This document shows positions 8,178 through 16,382 of a stretch of 64,000 nt of DNA, one piece after another. Both the position numbers and the translations under genes were made by a program. Below the pieces are notes generated by a model that was given only the letters and a program-made list of their open reading frames with translations, was not told the origin of the DNA and ran no database searches. Source of the DNA: an uncultured Arachnia sp. (GTDB lineage: Bacteria > Actinomycetota > Actinomycetes > Propionibacteriales > Propionibacteriaceae); the NCBI GenBank assembly GCA_947499145.1, contig CANMNB010000005.1:248001-312000 (forward strand), read 5' to 3'. The number at the start of each line of letters is the position of its first letter. Position 1 is the first letter of the stretch.

Positions 8178-10418
8178 ATGCACATCTTGACCACTGCCCG
8201 CGACGACCTCGAGCGCGAGATCGCACTGGAACAGGCCCACGTCGACACGGTGTACGCGAATTTGGCGCATGCCACCGCCAACGCGAAGTCGCTGGCCAGG
8301 CAGGGCCGGGAGCTGTTCACCTCCGACCGCACCAATTTCCTCCGGGAGGAGGACGGCACCGCCCTCTTCGAGCGGGACGCGTTCGCCTACCAGGCCGCGC
8401 GTCGGCTGGCGATCCTCGATGCCGAGCACGAGGGGCTGGTGTTCGGACGGCTGGACCTGACCGACCGCGACGTTCGCTACATCGGGCGCCTCGGGGTGCG
8501 CGACGAGGAATACGAGCCGCTGGTGATCGACTGGCGGGCGCCCGCGGCCGAGCCCTTCTACCGGGCGACCCAGGCAGACCCCATGGAGGTCGTGCGCCGC
8601 CGAGTGCTGCGCTGCCGCGATGACAGGGTCATCGGTCTCGAGGACGACCTCCTCGACACCTCGGTCGAGACAGACCTGCCCATCTTCGGCGAGGGCGCCC
8701 TGATGGCGTCGATCTCCCGGGCCCGGGGCCGCACGATGCGTGACATCGTGGCCACCATCCAGGCGGAGCAGGACGAGGCCATCCGCGCCCCGTACCAGGG
8801 GGTCACCGTCATCGCGGGCGGCCCCGGTACCGGCAAGACCGTCGTCGCCCTCCACCGTGCCGCTTACCTGCTCTACACCAACCGCGCCCGCCTGGAGCGC
8901 GGCGGGGTGCTCGTGGTGGGGCCCTCCAGCGTCTTCATGAACTACATCGAGCGAGTGCTGCCCAGCCTCGGCGAGGACCAGGTGACCCTGCGCTCCATCG
9001 GTTCGGTGGCCACGGATGTGCTCGGAAGCGGGAGCGAGCGGATCGACGAGTCCCGAGCGGCGTCGCTCAAGGGGAGCCTGGCGATGGTCCCCCTCCTCAA
9101 GCGGCTCGTCCGGCTCCCCCTCGTGGACGACCCAGCCGCCCTGCAGGTCCGGGTCACCGTCAAGGGCGAGGTGCTGCGGTTGCAGGCCGCGGAACTCGGA
9201 CGAATCCGGGACTCTGTCCTGGCTCACACCACGCTCAACCGGGGACGGGGCCAGGCCCTGGAGCAGGTCGTGGGCGCGTTGGCGCGGAAGCTCCCCGACG
9301 ACGTCGACGTCGAGGACCACGAGGTCCCCGCGCTCATCCGCGAACACGCCTCCCTGCAGATGTTCATGCACGCGTGGTGGCCGACGCTCGAGCCGTCCCG
9401 CGTGCTGGCCCGCCTGGCCGACGCCGACGTGGTGGCCCGCGTCGCGCCCGACATGCCCGACGACGACCGCCGGGCCCTGGTGGACTCCTTCGCGTGGCTG
9501 CAGCAGGGTCGTGACGGGGAGGAGATCACCGGCTGGTCGGTGGCCGACGTCGCACTGCTCGACGAGCTCGCGGGCGTGCTCGGCCCGGTCCCGGCGGAGG
9601 ACGACAACCGTGACGAGCCGCTCTTCCTCGACGGCGGCGGCGACATCAGCGAGTTGGTGACCACGTCTGACCTGCTGCGCCGCGACGTCGAACTCGACCC
9701 CGACGACGACCCGCAGGCCACCTACGCCCACATCCTGGTCGACGAGGGCCAGGACGTGACCCCCATGCAGTGGCGAATGCTGCGCCGTCGCGGACCCCAG
9801 GCGTCGTGGACGATCGTCGGCGACCCGGCCCAGAGCTCCTACCCGCACCCGGAGGAGACCGCTCGGGTGATGTCGGAGCTCGCCGGACGGGGCCCCCAGC
9901 GCCGCTTCACGCTGAGCACGAACTATCGCTCCCCCAAGGAGGTCTTCGACCTCGCCGCCCAGGTCATCACACGGGTGCATCCCGAGGCCGACCTGCCGCG
10001 GGCGGTGCGGTCGACGGGAATCGAGCCTCGGCTGACCACGGCCACGGAGAACCAGCTCTCCGAGGCCACGGCCAGGGAGGTGCTCGATCTCGCCGGCGGC
10101 GTCCAGGGCACCATCGGTGTCATCTGTGCGCCGTCACGAGTGACCGCGCTGCAGAAGCTCGCGATGTCCGATCCCCGGCTGGCTGCGGTCGAGGACCGCC
10201 TCATCGTGCTGACAGCACTGCAGTCGAAGGGACTGGAGTACGACGGCGTCCTGGTGGTGGGGCCGGACGAGATCGTCGCGGAGGCGCCGGGGGCGGAGCG
10301 AGTGCTGTACGTCGCGCTCACCCGCGCCACGCAGCGCATGACCACCATCGACGTGGGCGACGCGCCCGGTCGGTGGCGCGAGGCCCTCGAGGGTTCAGCG
10401 GTCCCAGTCGAGGGCTGA
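8178..10418 (+). CDS. helD: HelD-type RNA polymerase recycling ATPase (UvrD/Rep-like superfamily 1)
   Basis: A 746-residue protein that matches actinobacterial HelD/HelR: an N-terminal coiled arm (LEREIALEQAHVDTVYANL), the family segment YIGRLGVRD followed by PLVIDWRAP, Walker A GGPGTGKT near residues 214-221, Walker B-type VDEGQD near residue 525 and the C-terminal helicase motifs (STNYRS; LTALQSKGLEYD). HelD enters RNA polymerase, removes it from nucleic acid and recycles it; HelR homologues protect against rifampicin. Despite helicase motifs it is not thought to unwind DNA. The start is set at ATG 8178 because the alternative GTG 8151 overlaps the -10. Its last 24 bases overlap the 3' end of convergent metF. 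Confidence 0.88.
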   Translation: MHILTTARDDLEREIALEQAHVDTVYANLAHATANAKSLARQGRELFTSDRTNFLREEDGTALFERDAFAYQAARRLAILDAEHEGLVFGRLDLTDRDVRYIGRLGVRDEEYEPLVIDWRAPAAEPFYRATQADPMEVVRRRVLRCRDDRVIGLEDDLLDTSVETDLPIFGEGALMASISRARGRTMRDIVATIQAEQDEAIRAPYQGVTVIAGGPGTGKTVVALHRAAYLLYTNRARLERGGVLVVGPSSVFMNYIERVLPSLGEDQVTLRSIGSVATDVLGSGSERIDESRAASLKGSLAMVPLLKRLVRLPLVDDPAALQVRVTVKGEVLRLQAAELGRIRDSVLAHTTLNRGRGQALEQVVGALARKLPDDVDVEDHEVPALIREHASLQMFMHAWWPTLEPSRVLARLADADVVARVAPDMPDDDRRALVDSFAWLQQGRDGEEITGWSVADVALLDELAGVLGPVPAEDDNRDEPLFLDGGGDISELVTTSDLLRRDVELDPDDDPQATYAHILVDEGQDVTPMQWRMLRRRGPQASWTIVGDPAQSSYPHPEETARVMSELAGRGPQRRFTLSTNYRSPKEVFDLAAQVITRVHPEADLPRAVRSTGIEPRLTTATENQLSEATAREVLDLAGGVQGTIGVICAPSRVTALQKLAMSDPRLAAVEDRLIVLTALQSKGLEYDGVLVVGPDEIVAEAPGAERVLYVALTRATQRMTTIDVGDAPGRWREALEGSAVPVEG

Positions 10419-11288
10419 GACCACCTCGGAGGTGGCCATCCACCTGTTCTGCGTGAAGAACTGCAGGCCGGGCGCCCCGGCCGCCAGGAGCTCCACCGAC
10501 ATCGAGCGCGCCCGCTCCATCCCGATCCGCCGTACCGCCGCGGCGTCGGGTGCGGCGCGCAGTTCCGAGACGAATTCTCCAGGCAGGTCGCAGTCGGCCA
10601 GTGCCGCGAAACGCTCGATCTGTGTGATGACGGTCAGCGGCATGATGCCCGGGATGATCGGGATGTCGCACCCGCGGGACCGCACCCGGTCGACCAGCTC
10701 GATGTAGCGGTGGGGCTCGAAGAACAGCTGCGTGATCGCGTACTCGGCGCCGGCCTCGGCCTTGGCGACGACGATCCGTGCGTCGAGCTCGGGATCGTTG
10801 TCGGGCTGGTGCACGTTGGGGAACGCCGCGACCCCGACGCAGAAGTCCCCGCGGGACTTGATGAACTCGACCAGCTCGGTGGCCGTGCCGAGCCCGTCGG
10901 GGTGTGCCACCCAGGGGACGTGTGGACCGCCGGGCATGTCGCCGCGGATCGCCAGCACGTCGTGGACGCCCGCCGCGGCGAAGTCGTCGAGGGTGCGCGC
11001 GATGTCGTCGCGCGACTGCGCCACGCAGGTGAGGTGGCCCACCGTCGTGATGCCCCTCCCGGCCAGCACACGGGTGGCCTCGACCGTCCGCTCCCGGGTG
11101 GACCCCGTCGCACCGTAGGTGACGGAGATGAAGTCCGGGCGGTGTCGCGCCAGCTTCTCCCACGTCACGAGGAACTTCTCCTCCTCCTCGGGGGTCCGAG
11201 GCGGGAAGAACTCGAACGACAACAGCGGCGCGGGGGCGTCGCGGAGCAGATCGGCCACGCGAGGCGCGCGGTCAGGGGCGGCGGACAT
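10395..11288 (-). CDS. metF: 5,10-methylenetetrahydrofolate reductase
   Basis: A 297-residue TIM-barrel flavoprotein that makes 5-methyltetrahydrofolate for methionine synthesis. Family motifs are visible: LSFEFFPPRT near the N-terminus (the catalytic Glu-containing strand), SVTYGATGS, VLAIRGDMP, and QLFFEP. The start is ATG 11288 because TATTGT lies exactly seven bases upstream, consistent with a leaderless mRNA, and because the product then has the usual MetF length; the reading frame stays open far upstream through the divergent gene, but that part is antisense shadow. It is divergent from the prenyl synthase, and its 3' end overlaps helD by 24 bases. M. tuberculosis has an equivalent gene pair in the same order. 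Confidence 0.92.
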   Translation of the reverse strand: MSAAPDRAPRVADLLRDAPAPLLSFEFFPPRTPEEEEKFLVTWEKLARHRPDFISVTYGATGSTRERTVEATRVLAGRGITTVGHLTCVAQSRDDIARTLDDFAAAGVHDVLAIRGDMPGGPHVPWVAHPDGLGTATELVEFIKSRGDFCVGVAAFPNVHQPDNDPELDARIVVAKAEAGAEYAITQLFFEPHRYIELVDRVRSRGCDIPIIPGIMPLTVITQIERFAALADCDLPGEFVSELRAAPDAAAVRRIGMERARSMSVELLAAGAPGLQFFTQNRWMATSEVVSALDWDR

Positions 11289-11295
11289 GGCGACC

Positions 11296-11301
11296 ACAAT
11301 A
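11296..11301 (-). promoter_or_regulatory. -10 element, leaderless start of metF
   Basis: TATTGT on the minus strand, seven bases before ATG 11288. Confidence 0.6.
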
Positions 11302-11323
11302 GGGAACAGCAGCCGCCCTCCCA

Positions 11324-11329
11324 TAAGCT
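11324..11329 (+). promoter_or_regulatory. -10 element, leaderless start of prenyl synthase
   Basis: TAAGCT, seven bases before GTG 11337. It lies only 22 bp from the opposing metF -10, so the two promoters are packed back to back. Confidence 0.6.
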
Positions 11330-11336
11330 CGACCAC

Positions 11337-12434
11337 GTGCAGCCAGATCCCGGACACCCGAGCCCACTCGGACCTGAGTTCCTCACCTCGGTGGAGCAGG
11401 CCCTGACCCGATTCCTCGACACGCAGCAGGACCTGATGGAGGAGATCGGTGCGCTGCCCCTGATGGAGGTCGCCCGCCAGTTCCTGGCCGGTGGCAAGCG
11501 GCTTCGTCCGGCGTTCGCGTACTGGTCCCACGTGGCCGCCGCGGGCGAGCCCGGCGATCCCGGCGCGGTGGTCGCGGCGGCGGCGTCGCTGGACCTGCTC
11601 CACGTCTCCGCCCTCGTGCACGATGACCTCATCGACGCCTCCGACACGCGGCGCGGCGTCCCGGCCGCGCACCGACAGTACGAGGCCCGTCACCGCGACG
11701 CCAACGGCACAGGCGACACCGACCATTTCGGCCGGGCGGCCGCCATCCTGCTCGGCGACCTCCTGCTGATGTGGAGCGTGGAGATGTTCCACACCAGCGG
11801 TGTGGACGAGGAGGCCATCCGTCGGGCGCGGCCCCACCTCGACGCGATGCGCACCGAGGTCACCGCCGGCCAGTACCTGGACGTCGCCGCCGCCTTCGGC
11901 ATGGCCCCGCACGCCACGCTTGCCGATGAACTGACGGTGGCCGAGCGGATCCTGGAGTTCAAGTCGGCTCGCTACTCGGTGCGACGGCCCGCCCAGATCG
12001 GCGCCGCCATGGGCTCGCCGGACCCAGCGCTGCAGCAGGCCCTCGGACGGTTCGGGTCGCTCGTGGGACGAGCGTTCCAGCTGCGCGACGACCTCCTGGG
12101 TGTCTACGGCAACCCTGCGCTCACGGGCAAGCCTGTCGGGGGTGACGTGCGGGAGGGCAAGCGCACGGTCTTGGTCCTCGAGGCGTTGCGCGCAGCTGAC
12201 GGGTCCGCCGCCTCGGAACTCGCCACGATTGTGGGTTCGCACTCCCCGTCGGACGCCGACGTCTCCCGCGCCTGCGACATCATCGAGGCCACGGGCGCAC
12301 GGTCCCTCGTCGAGCAACGCATCGAGCGCGACCTGGAGGAGGCCCTCCGCCTGCTTCAGGACCAGCCCATGGACGCCACCGGCCGACAGGCGCTTCAGCG
12401 CCTGGCGCTGCTCAGCGTGCGACGGGAAGCGTAG
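11337..12434 (+). CDS. idsA: Polyprenyl diphosphate synthase (IdsA/GGPP synthase type)
   Basis: A 365-residue trans-isoprenyl diphosphate synthase. The first Asp-rich motif is HDDLIDASDTRRG (DDLID at about 96-100) and the second is RDDLLGVYG (about 251-256); GGKRLRP, the diphosphate-binding motif, is near residue 51, and GDVREGKRT is near residue 270. These bind the Mg-allylic diphosphate and isopentenyl diphosphate. Chain length cannot be read safely from sequence; IdsA-like proteins make geranylgeranyl or longer products for quinone, carotenoid or lipid carrier synthesis. GTG 11337 is chosen because a -10 lies seven bases upstream. The same gene occurs beside metF and pknL in mycobacteria. 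Confidence 0.9.
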   Translation: MQPDPGHPSPLGPEFLTSVEQALTRFLDTQQDLMEEIGALPLMEVARQFLAGGKRLRPAFAYWSHVAAAGEPGDPGAVVAAAASLDLLHVSALVHDDLIDASDTRRGVPAAHRQYEARHRDANGTGDTDHFGRAAAILLGDLLLMWSVEMFHTSGVDEEAIRRARPHLDAMRTEVTAGQYLDVAAAFGMAPHATLADELTVAERILEFKSARYSVRRPAQIGAAMGSPDPALQQALGRFGSLVGRAFQLRDDLLGVYGNPALTGKPVGGDVREGKRTVLVLEALRAADGSAASELATIVGSHSPSDADVSRACDIIEATGARSLVEQRIERDLEEALRLLQDQPMDATGRQALQRLALLSVRREA

Positions 12435-12437
12435 TCG

Positions 12438-13112
12438 TCAGAGCCTCGCGGCGCTGCGGCTGAAGTCCAGCCCGCCCGGCTCGTCCCGCCACACCTGGTC
12501 GAGCCGCTGGCGGAGACCCGCGAGCCACGCAGCCCCGTCGGGATCCCGCATCAAGCCTGAGCCGAGGGCAATCCGGCGGACTCCGACGTCGATCAGGCTC
12601 TCGACCACCGGGAAGTCGTCCTCGACGAGCGCGAACCAGGGCACGGCATCTGTGGTGAGCGGCGGCTGGTGCTCGACAGCCTCGGCAACGAGTCGCGACT
12701 CGACGCCGTCGGCGACGGGGCCCACGAACAGGTAGTCGAACTCGTCACCGGGGTTCCGCACCGTGCGGCGGTCCCGGGCGTTGCGGCCGAGGAGGGACCA
12801 CTGGTGGCCGCGGGGGCGTGACCCGAAGATCCACCAACCGGGCCGTTCGAGGTGGACCACATCAGCGGAGGCAGCCTCCGCCGCGTCCCCGTTCGCCGTT
12901 GCGAGGAGGATGGGCAGCTGGGCCATGACCTGGCGCAGCGCCACGACCCGCTGCGCGTCGGCATCCCCGTCGTCGCTCGATTCGAGGACGACGAGATCCA
13001 CACCGGCCTGGATGAAGGGCGCGAGTCGGTCGCCGGTGGCGTCCTCCGGCTCGACGATCAGCGCCAACCGGGAGAGGGCCAGCCGGGACTTCAGACTCAT
13101 CAGCGCGGTCAC
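12438..13112 (-). CDS. ThiE/TenI-like TIM-barrel protein, probably not a thiamine-phosphate synthase
   Basis: A 224-residue protein resembling the thiamine-phosphate synthase fold: a strand (RLALIV), the segment IQAGVDLVVLE, ADVVHLERPG where ThiE has a GxHLGQ-type motif, LLGRNARD where it has GxSxH, and FDYLFVGPV resembling the DYVGxGPxF motif. Key ThiE residues (the Lys of the TxTK motif, the HLGQ dipeptide partners) are not evident, so thiamine synthesis by this protein is doubtful. The start is GTG 13112 because TATGGT lies seven bases upstream; longer starts overlap that hexamer. It is convergent with the prenyl synthase, separated by three bases. Confidence 0.65.
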   Translation of the reverse strand: MTALMSLKSRLALSRLALIVEPEDATGDRLAPFIQAGVDLVVLESSDDGDADAQRVVALRQVMAQLPILLATANGDAAEAASADVVHLERPGWWIFGSRPRGHQWSLLGRNARDRRTVRNPGDEFDYLFVGPVADGVESRLVAEAVEHQPPLTTDAVPWFALVEDDFPVVESLIDVGVRRIALGSGLMRDPDGAAWLAGLRQRLDQVWRDEPGGLDFSRSAARL

Positions 13113-13119
13113 GGAGACC

Positions 13120-13125
13120 ACCATA
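13120..13125 (-). promoter_or_regulatory. -10 element, leaderless start of ThiE-like gene
   Basis: TATGGT on the minus strand, seven bases before GTG 13112. Confidence 0.55.
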
Positions 13126-13215
13126 GTCACCGAGGGGTCCCCCCGAGAGGGCAGCCAGGAGCGAATCGAGCCCGACTCGCCGGAGAGGTGGTGGCCCGCG
13201 CCCGCCCGCTCCACC

Positions 13216-13221
13216 TAGACT
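13216..13221 (+). promoter_or_regulatory. -10 element of PASTA kinase gene
   Basis: TAGACT, 56 bases before ATG 13278; the leader would be about 50 nt and carries a purine-rich GAAGCAGG upstream of the start. Confidence 0.45.
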
Positions 13222-13277
13222 CTGCGCCACGGGCTGACACGGCCTTCCTTCCCCGACCGTGTGAAGCAGGTGTATGC

Positions 13278-15407
13278 ATGAGTGGCACATACGACCCCTT
13301 GGTCGGCCACGTGCTGGATGGACGCTACGAGATTCTGGCGAAGCTGGCGCGAGGCGGCATGGCGACGGTCTATCGCGCCCGCGACCAACGCCTGATGCGC
13401 ACTGTCGCCGTCAAGGTGATGCGCACCGACCTGGGTGAGGACGACGAGTTCGCCACCAAGTTCGACCGCGAGGCCCGCGCCGCCGCCACCATCAACCACC
13501 CTGCCGTCGTCGGCGTCTTCGACCAGGGAAACTCTCAGGGCCAGCCGTACATCGTCATGGAGTTCGTGGAGGGCGAGACGCTCCGACGGCTGATCAGCCG
13601 TGAGGCGCCTCTGCCGCCCGTTGACGCCCTCGACCTGCTGGAACCCGTTGTCTCCGCGCTCGCCTGCGCTCATGAATACGGCCTGGTGCACCGCGACATC
13701 AAGCCGGAGAATGTCCTGCTCTCGCACCGGGGCCAGGTGAAGGTGGCCGACTTCGGTCTGGCGCGTCTCACCACTTCCCCGCAGATGACCGCCACCGGCG
13801 TGCTGGTCGGCACCGCCAGCTACCTGCCTCCCGAGTTGGTGACGCACTCGCGGCCGGACTCCCGCAGCGACGTGTACTCCGCCGGAGTCGTGCTGTTCGA
13901 GCTCCTGACCGGCCAGAAGCCTCACACCGGCGAGAACAACTACCAGATCGCCTACCGCCACGTGAACGTGGACATCGAGCCCCCCTCCCAGCGCCTGCGT
14001 GCCGTCGGGCACGCCATCCGCATCCCCGACTACGTCGACGCGTTCGTCGCGGCGTGCACCGCCCGCGACGTCGAGGCCCGGATCCCCGACGGTCGCGTCA
14101 TGCTGGAACGCCTCCGCCAGGTCCGCGGTGCGCTGCTCAAGGATCCGCGCGCGAACAATCCCGAACTCGCCGCGGCACTCCGGCCCGCGGCGCAGCGCGA
14201 CGGCGACGTCACCGTCCAGATCTCCCCCCACCCGGCGCCCCGCCCCCGGCCTGTCGCTGCAGCCGTGGGCCTGGGAGCCCGGCAGAGGGTCCCGCACTCC
14301 CCGGTCTCGTTCGCCTCGGCCGGTCGCCCGCACCACAGCGGCGCCTCCCCCGCCCACCGCGCGGGCGGATGGGAGGCCCGGCGGCCCCGCGTTCCGGACA
14401 GCCCCGACACCGCGCGCGTTCCCCGGCCGATCCCCGCTCAGCGCGAGGACTCCGGCCGCCAGCCGCGCATCAGCCGCACCCCGGTGTTCAAGGACATCCA
14501 CATCTCCCAGGAACCCGTGCACCGTCGCCGACGCTCGGCCATCGCGCTGGCGCTGCTCCTGGTCCTCACGACACTCGCCGGGACGGGCTCGTGGTGGTGG
14601 TGGTCGGGGCGCTACACCACCGCGCCGGCCGTGGTGGCCAGCTCCGTCGCCGTCGCGTCCGACGCGGCGCGCGCCAACGACGTGCGCCTGGAGGTCACCC
14701 ACGCCTTCTCGGAGGAGGTCGAGGAGGGCCTCGTCATCTCGGGCGACCCGCAGGCCGGGGAGCAGATGCTCCGCGGTGACGTGCTGACTGTCGTCGTCTC
14801 GCAGGGACCCGAGCGCTTCGCGATGCCCGACGTCGTCGGCCTCGAGCTCGCGACCGCCCGGGAGCAGCTCCTCCAGCGCAACCTGCAGGCGGGCAACATC
14901 GCGGAAGTGTGGTCCGAGACCGTACCGGCTGGCCAGGTCCTCTCGGCGTCGCACGAGAAGGACACTCCGCTGAAGCGCGACTCGGCCGTGGACCTGACGG
15001 TGTCGAAGGGTCGTGAGCCGCTGGCGATCGACGACTTCACCGGAGCGCCCGCTGAGGAGGCGGCCGCGAAGCTGGAGGACAGGGGGTTCACCGTGACGGT
15101 GAGCGAGGAGCATTCCCCGTCGGTCCCCAAGGGGTCGGTCATCTCGCAGTCGCCCGCGTCCGGCCAGGGACATCGCGGCGACGAGGTCGCCATCGTGACC
15201 TCACTCGGCCCGGTGATGGTGACCATCCCGGACGTGCGCTACAAGGGCCAGGACGAGGCCACGCGCCTGCTCGAGAACGCGGGACTCGGCGTCGAGGTGT
15301 CGTTCGTGACCGACTTCCCACTGTCCCTGAAGCTGGCGGCCGGGACCGAACCCGCCGCCGGGAAGAGCGTCCCCGAGGGCACCCGCGTCACGCTGCTCGT
15401 GTCCTGA
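13278..15407 (+). CDS. pknL: Membrane Ser/Thr protein kinase with four PASTA repeats (PknL-like)
   Basis: A 709-residue receptor-type kinase. The Hanks domain has the glycine loop ARGGMATVY, catalytic Lys46 (VAVKVM), HRD at 138-140 (RD-type), DFG at 158-160 and the activation-segment end GTASYLPPE. A Pro/Arg-rich cytoplasmic linker (about 320-415) precedes one membrane segment (about 420-440, ending in a WWWW run) and four extracellular PASTA units that should sense peptidoglycan fragments. Its position between the prenyl synthase and aroG matches pknL of mycobacteria and corynebacteria. Substrates probably include cell-wall or translation factors, but none is encoded beside it. The ATG is preceded by GAAGCAGG. 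Confidence 0.9.
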   Translation: MSGTYDPLVGHVLDGRYEILAKLARGGMATVYRARDQRLMRTVAVKVMRTDLGEDDEFATKFDREARAAATINHPAVVGVFDQGNSQGQPYIVMEFVEGETLRRLISREAPLPPVDALDLLEPVVSALACAHEYGLVHRDIKPENVLLSHRGQVKVADFGLARLTTSPQMTATGVLVGTASYLPPELVTHSRPDSRSDVYSAGVVLFELLTGQKPHTGENNYQIAYRHVNVDIEPPSQRLRAVGHAIRIPDYVDAFVAACTARDVEARIPDGRVMLERLRQVRGALLKDPRANNPELAAALRPAAQRDGDVTVQISPHPAPRPRPVAAAVGLGARQRVPHSPVSFASAGRPHHSGASPAHRAGGWEARRPRVPDSPDTARVPRPIPAQREDSGRQPRISRTPVFKDIHISQEPVHRRRRSAIALALLLVLTTLAGTGSWWWWSGRYTTAPAVVASSVAVASDAARANDVRLEVTHAFSEEVEEGLVISGDPQAGEQMLRGDVLTVVVSQGPERFAMPDVVGLELATAREQLLQRNLQAGNIAEVWSETVPAGQVLSASHEKDTPLKRDSAVDLTVSKGREPLAIDDFTGAPAEEAAAKLEDRGFTVTVSEEHSPSVPKGSVISQSPASGQGHRGDEVAIVTSLGPVMVTIPDVRYKGQDEATRLLENAGLGVEVSFVTDFPLSLKLAAGTEPAAGKSVPEGTRVTLLVS

Positions 15408-15441
15408 TCCCCGCGCTTCGGCATTCCCCACCCGGGGTGGA

Positions 15442-15447
15442 TATCCT
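15442..15447 (+). promoter_or_regulatory. -10 element, leaderless start of EamA transporter
   Basis: TATCCT, six bases before GTG 15454. Confidence 0.55.
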
Positions 15448-15453
15448 GCGCTG

Positions 15454-16380
15454 GTGCCCACCCGCGGTTTCCTCGTACCCGCCCTGGCGCTGCTGGTCGC
15501 CGCGGCGGGCTGGGGCTCCACCGTCGTCGTCGCCAAGAGCGCCTTCGACGCGATCTCACCGGTCAACCTCGTGGTCTCCCGACTGGTACTCACGGGGCTC
15601 GTCCTGCTCGTCGCGTTCCAGCGCTACCTGCGGATGCCCAGCCCCACCGCGAAGCGGGGAGCCGCCCTCGGACTCGTGTTCGGATCGGGACTCATGCTGC
15701 AGACGGTCGGGCTCGAGCACACCCCACCATCGCTGTCGGGCTTCGTCACGGCCAGCTACGTCGTCTTCACGGCGCTCATCGCGGCCTTCTGGTTCCGGCA
15801 GCGGCAGCCGGTGACGGTGTGGATGGCTGTCGTGCTGACGCTCATCGGGATCTCGATCCTGGCCGCCGGACACGGCAGACCGGATCTCGGCTTCGGTTTC
15901 GGGACCGTACTGACCCTTGCCGGTGCCGTGCTGTTCGCCCTGCACATCGTGTTGCTCGGTCGCTGGGTACGACCGGACAACGTGAAGCAGCTCACCCTGG
16001 CCCAGTCGCTTGCCGGCGCCGCCGCGGCCCTGGCCATCGCGCCTTTCAGTGGTTGGTCCCTGCCCCAGGAACCGACACTGTGGTGGCAGATCCTCTACCT
16101 CGGGATCTTCTGCGGCGCGGTGACCCTGTTCCTGCAGAGCTGGGCGCAGAGCCACGTGCCCGCGACCCCCAGCGCCGTCATCATGTGCACCGAACCGGTC
16201 TTCGCGGCCGCCTTCGCCATCGGCTTCGGGATGGAATCGTTCACGGTCTTCATCCTGGTGGGCGGTTCCCTCGTCGTCACGGCCCTCCTCCTGACCGCAT
16301 GGCCGCGCAAGCAGGGCCGCCGGCTCGAGGCCCTGCTGGAAGAACTGCGCCACCGCGCGCAGACAGGGCGCTCACGCTGA
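15454..16380 (+). CDS. EamA-family (DMT) metabolite exporter
   Basis: A 308-residue membrane protein with about ten hydrophobic segments arranged as two EamA repeats (first from residue 7, LALLVAAAGWGSTVVVAKSA; second from about 150). The second repeat ends with the EPVFAAAFA motif typical of drug/metabolite transporters. Members export amino acids, nucleosides or drugs; the substrate cannot be read here. The C-terminus is a charged cytoplasmic tail (RRLEALLEELRHR). It starts at GTG 15454 with a -10 six bases upstream, and ends two bases from the convergent threonine aldolase; a GGGCGCT/AGCGCCC inverted repeat spans the two stop codons. Confidence 0.85.
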   Translation: MPTRGFLVPALALLVAAAGWGSTVVVAKSAFDAISPVNLVVSRLVLTGLVLLVAFQRYLRMPSPTAKRGAALGLVFGSGLMLQTVGLEHTPPSLSGFVTASYVVFTALIAAFWFRQRQPVTVWMAVVLTLIGISILAAGHGRPDLGFGFGTVLTLAGAVLFALHIVLLGRWVRPDNVKQLTLAQSLAGAAAALAIAPFSGWSLPQEPTLWWQILYLGIFCGAVTLFLQSWAQSHVPATPSAVIMCTEPVFAAAFAIGFGMESFTVFILVGGSLVVTALLLTAWPRKQGRRLEALLEELRHRAQTGRSR

Positions 16381-16382
16381 CC

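Noticed and set aside
11289-12317. N-terminal extension of metF through the prenyl synthase region
   Set aside because: MetF length and conserved start fit ATG 11288, and the extension is antisense to idsA.
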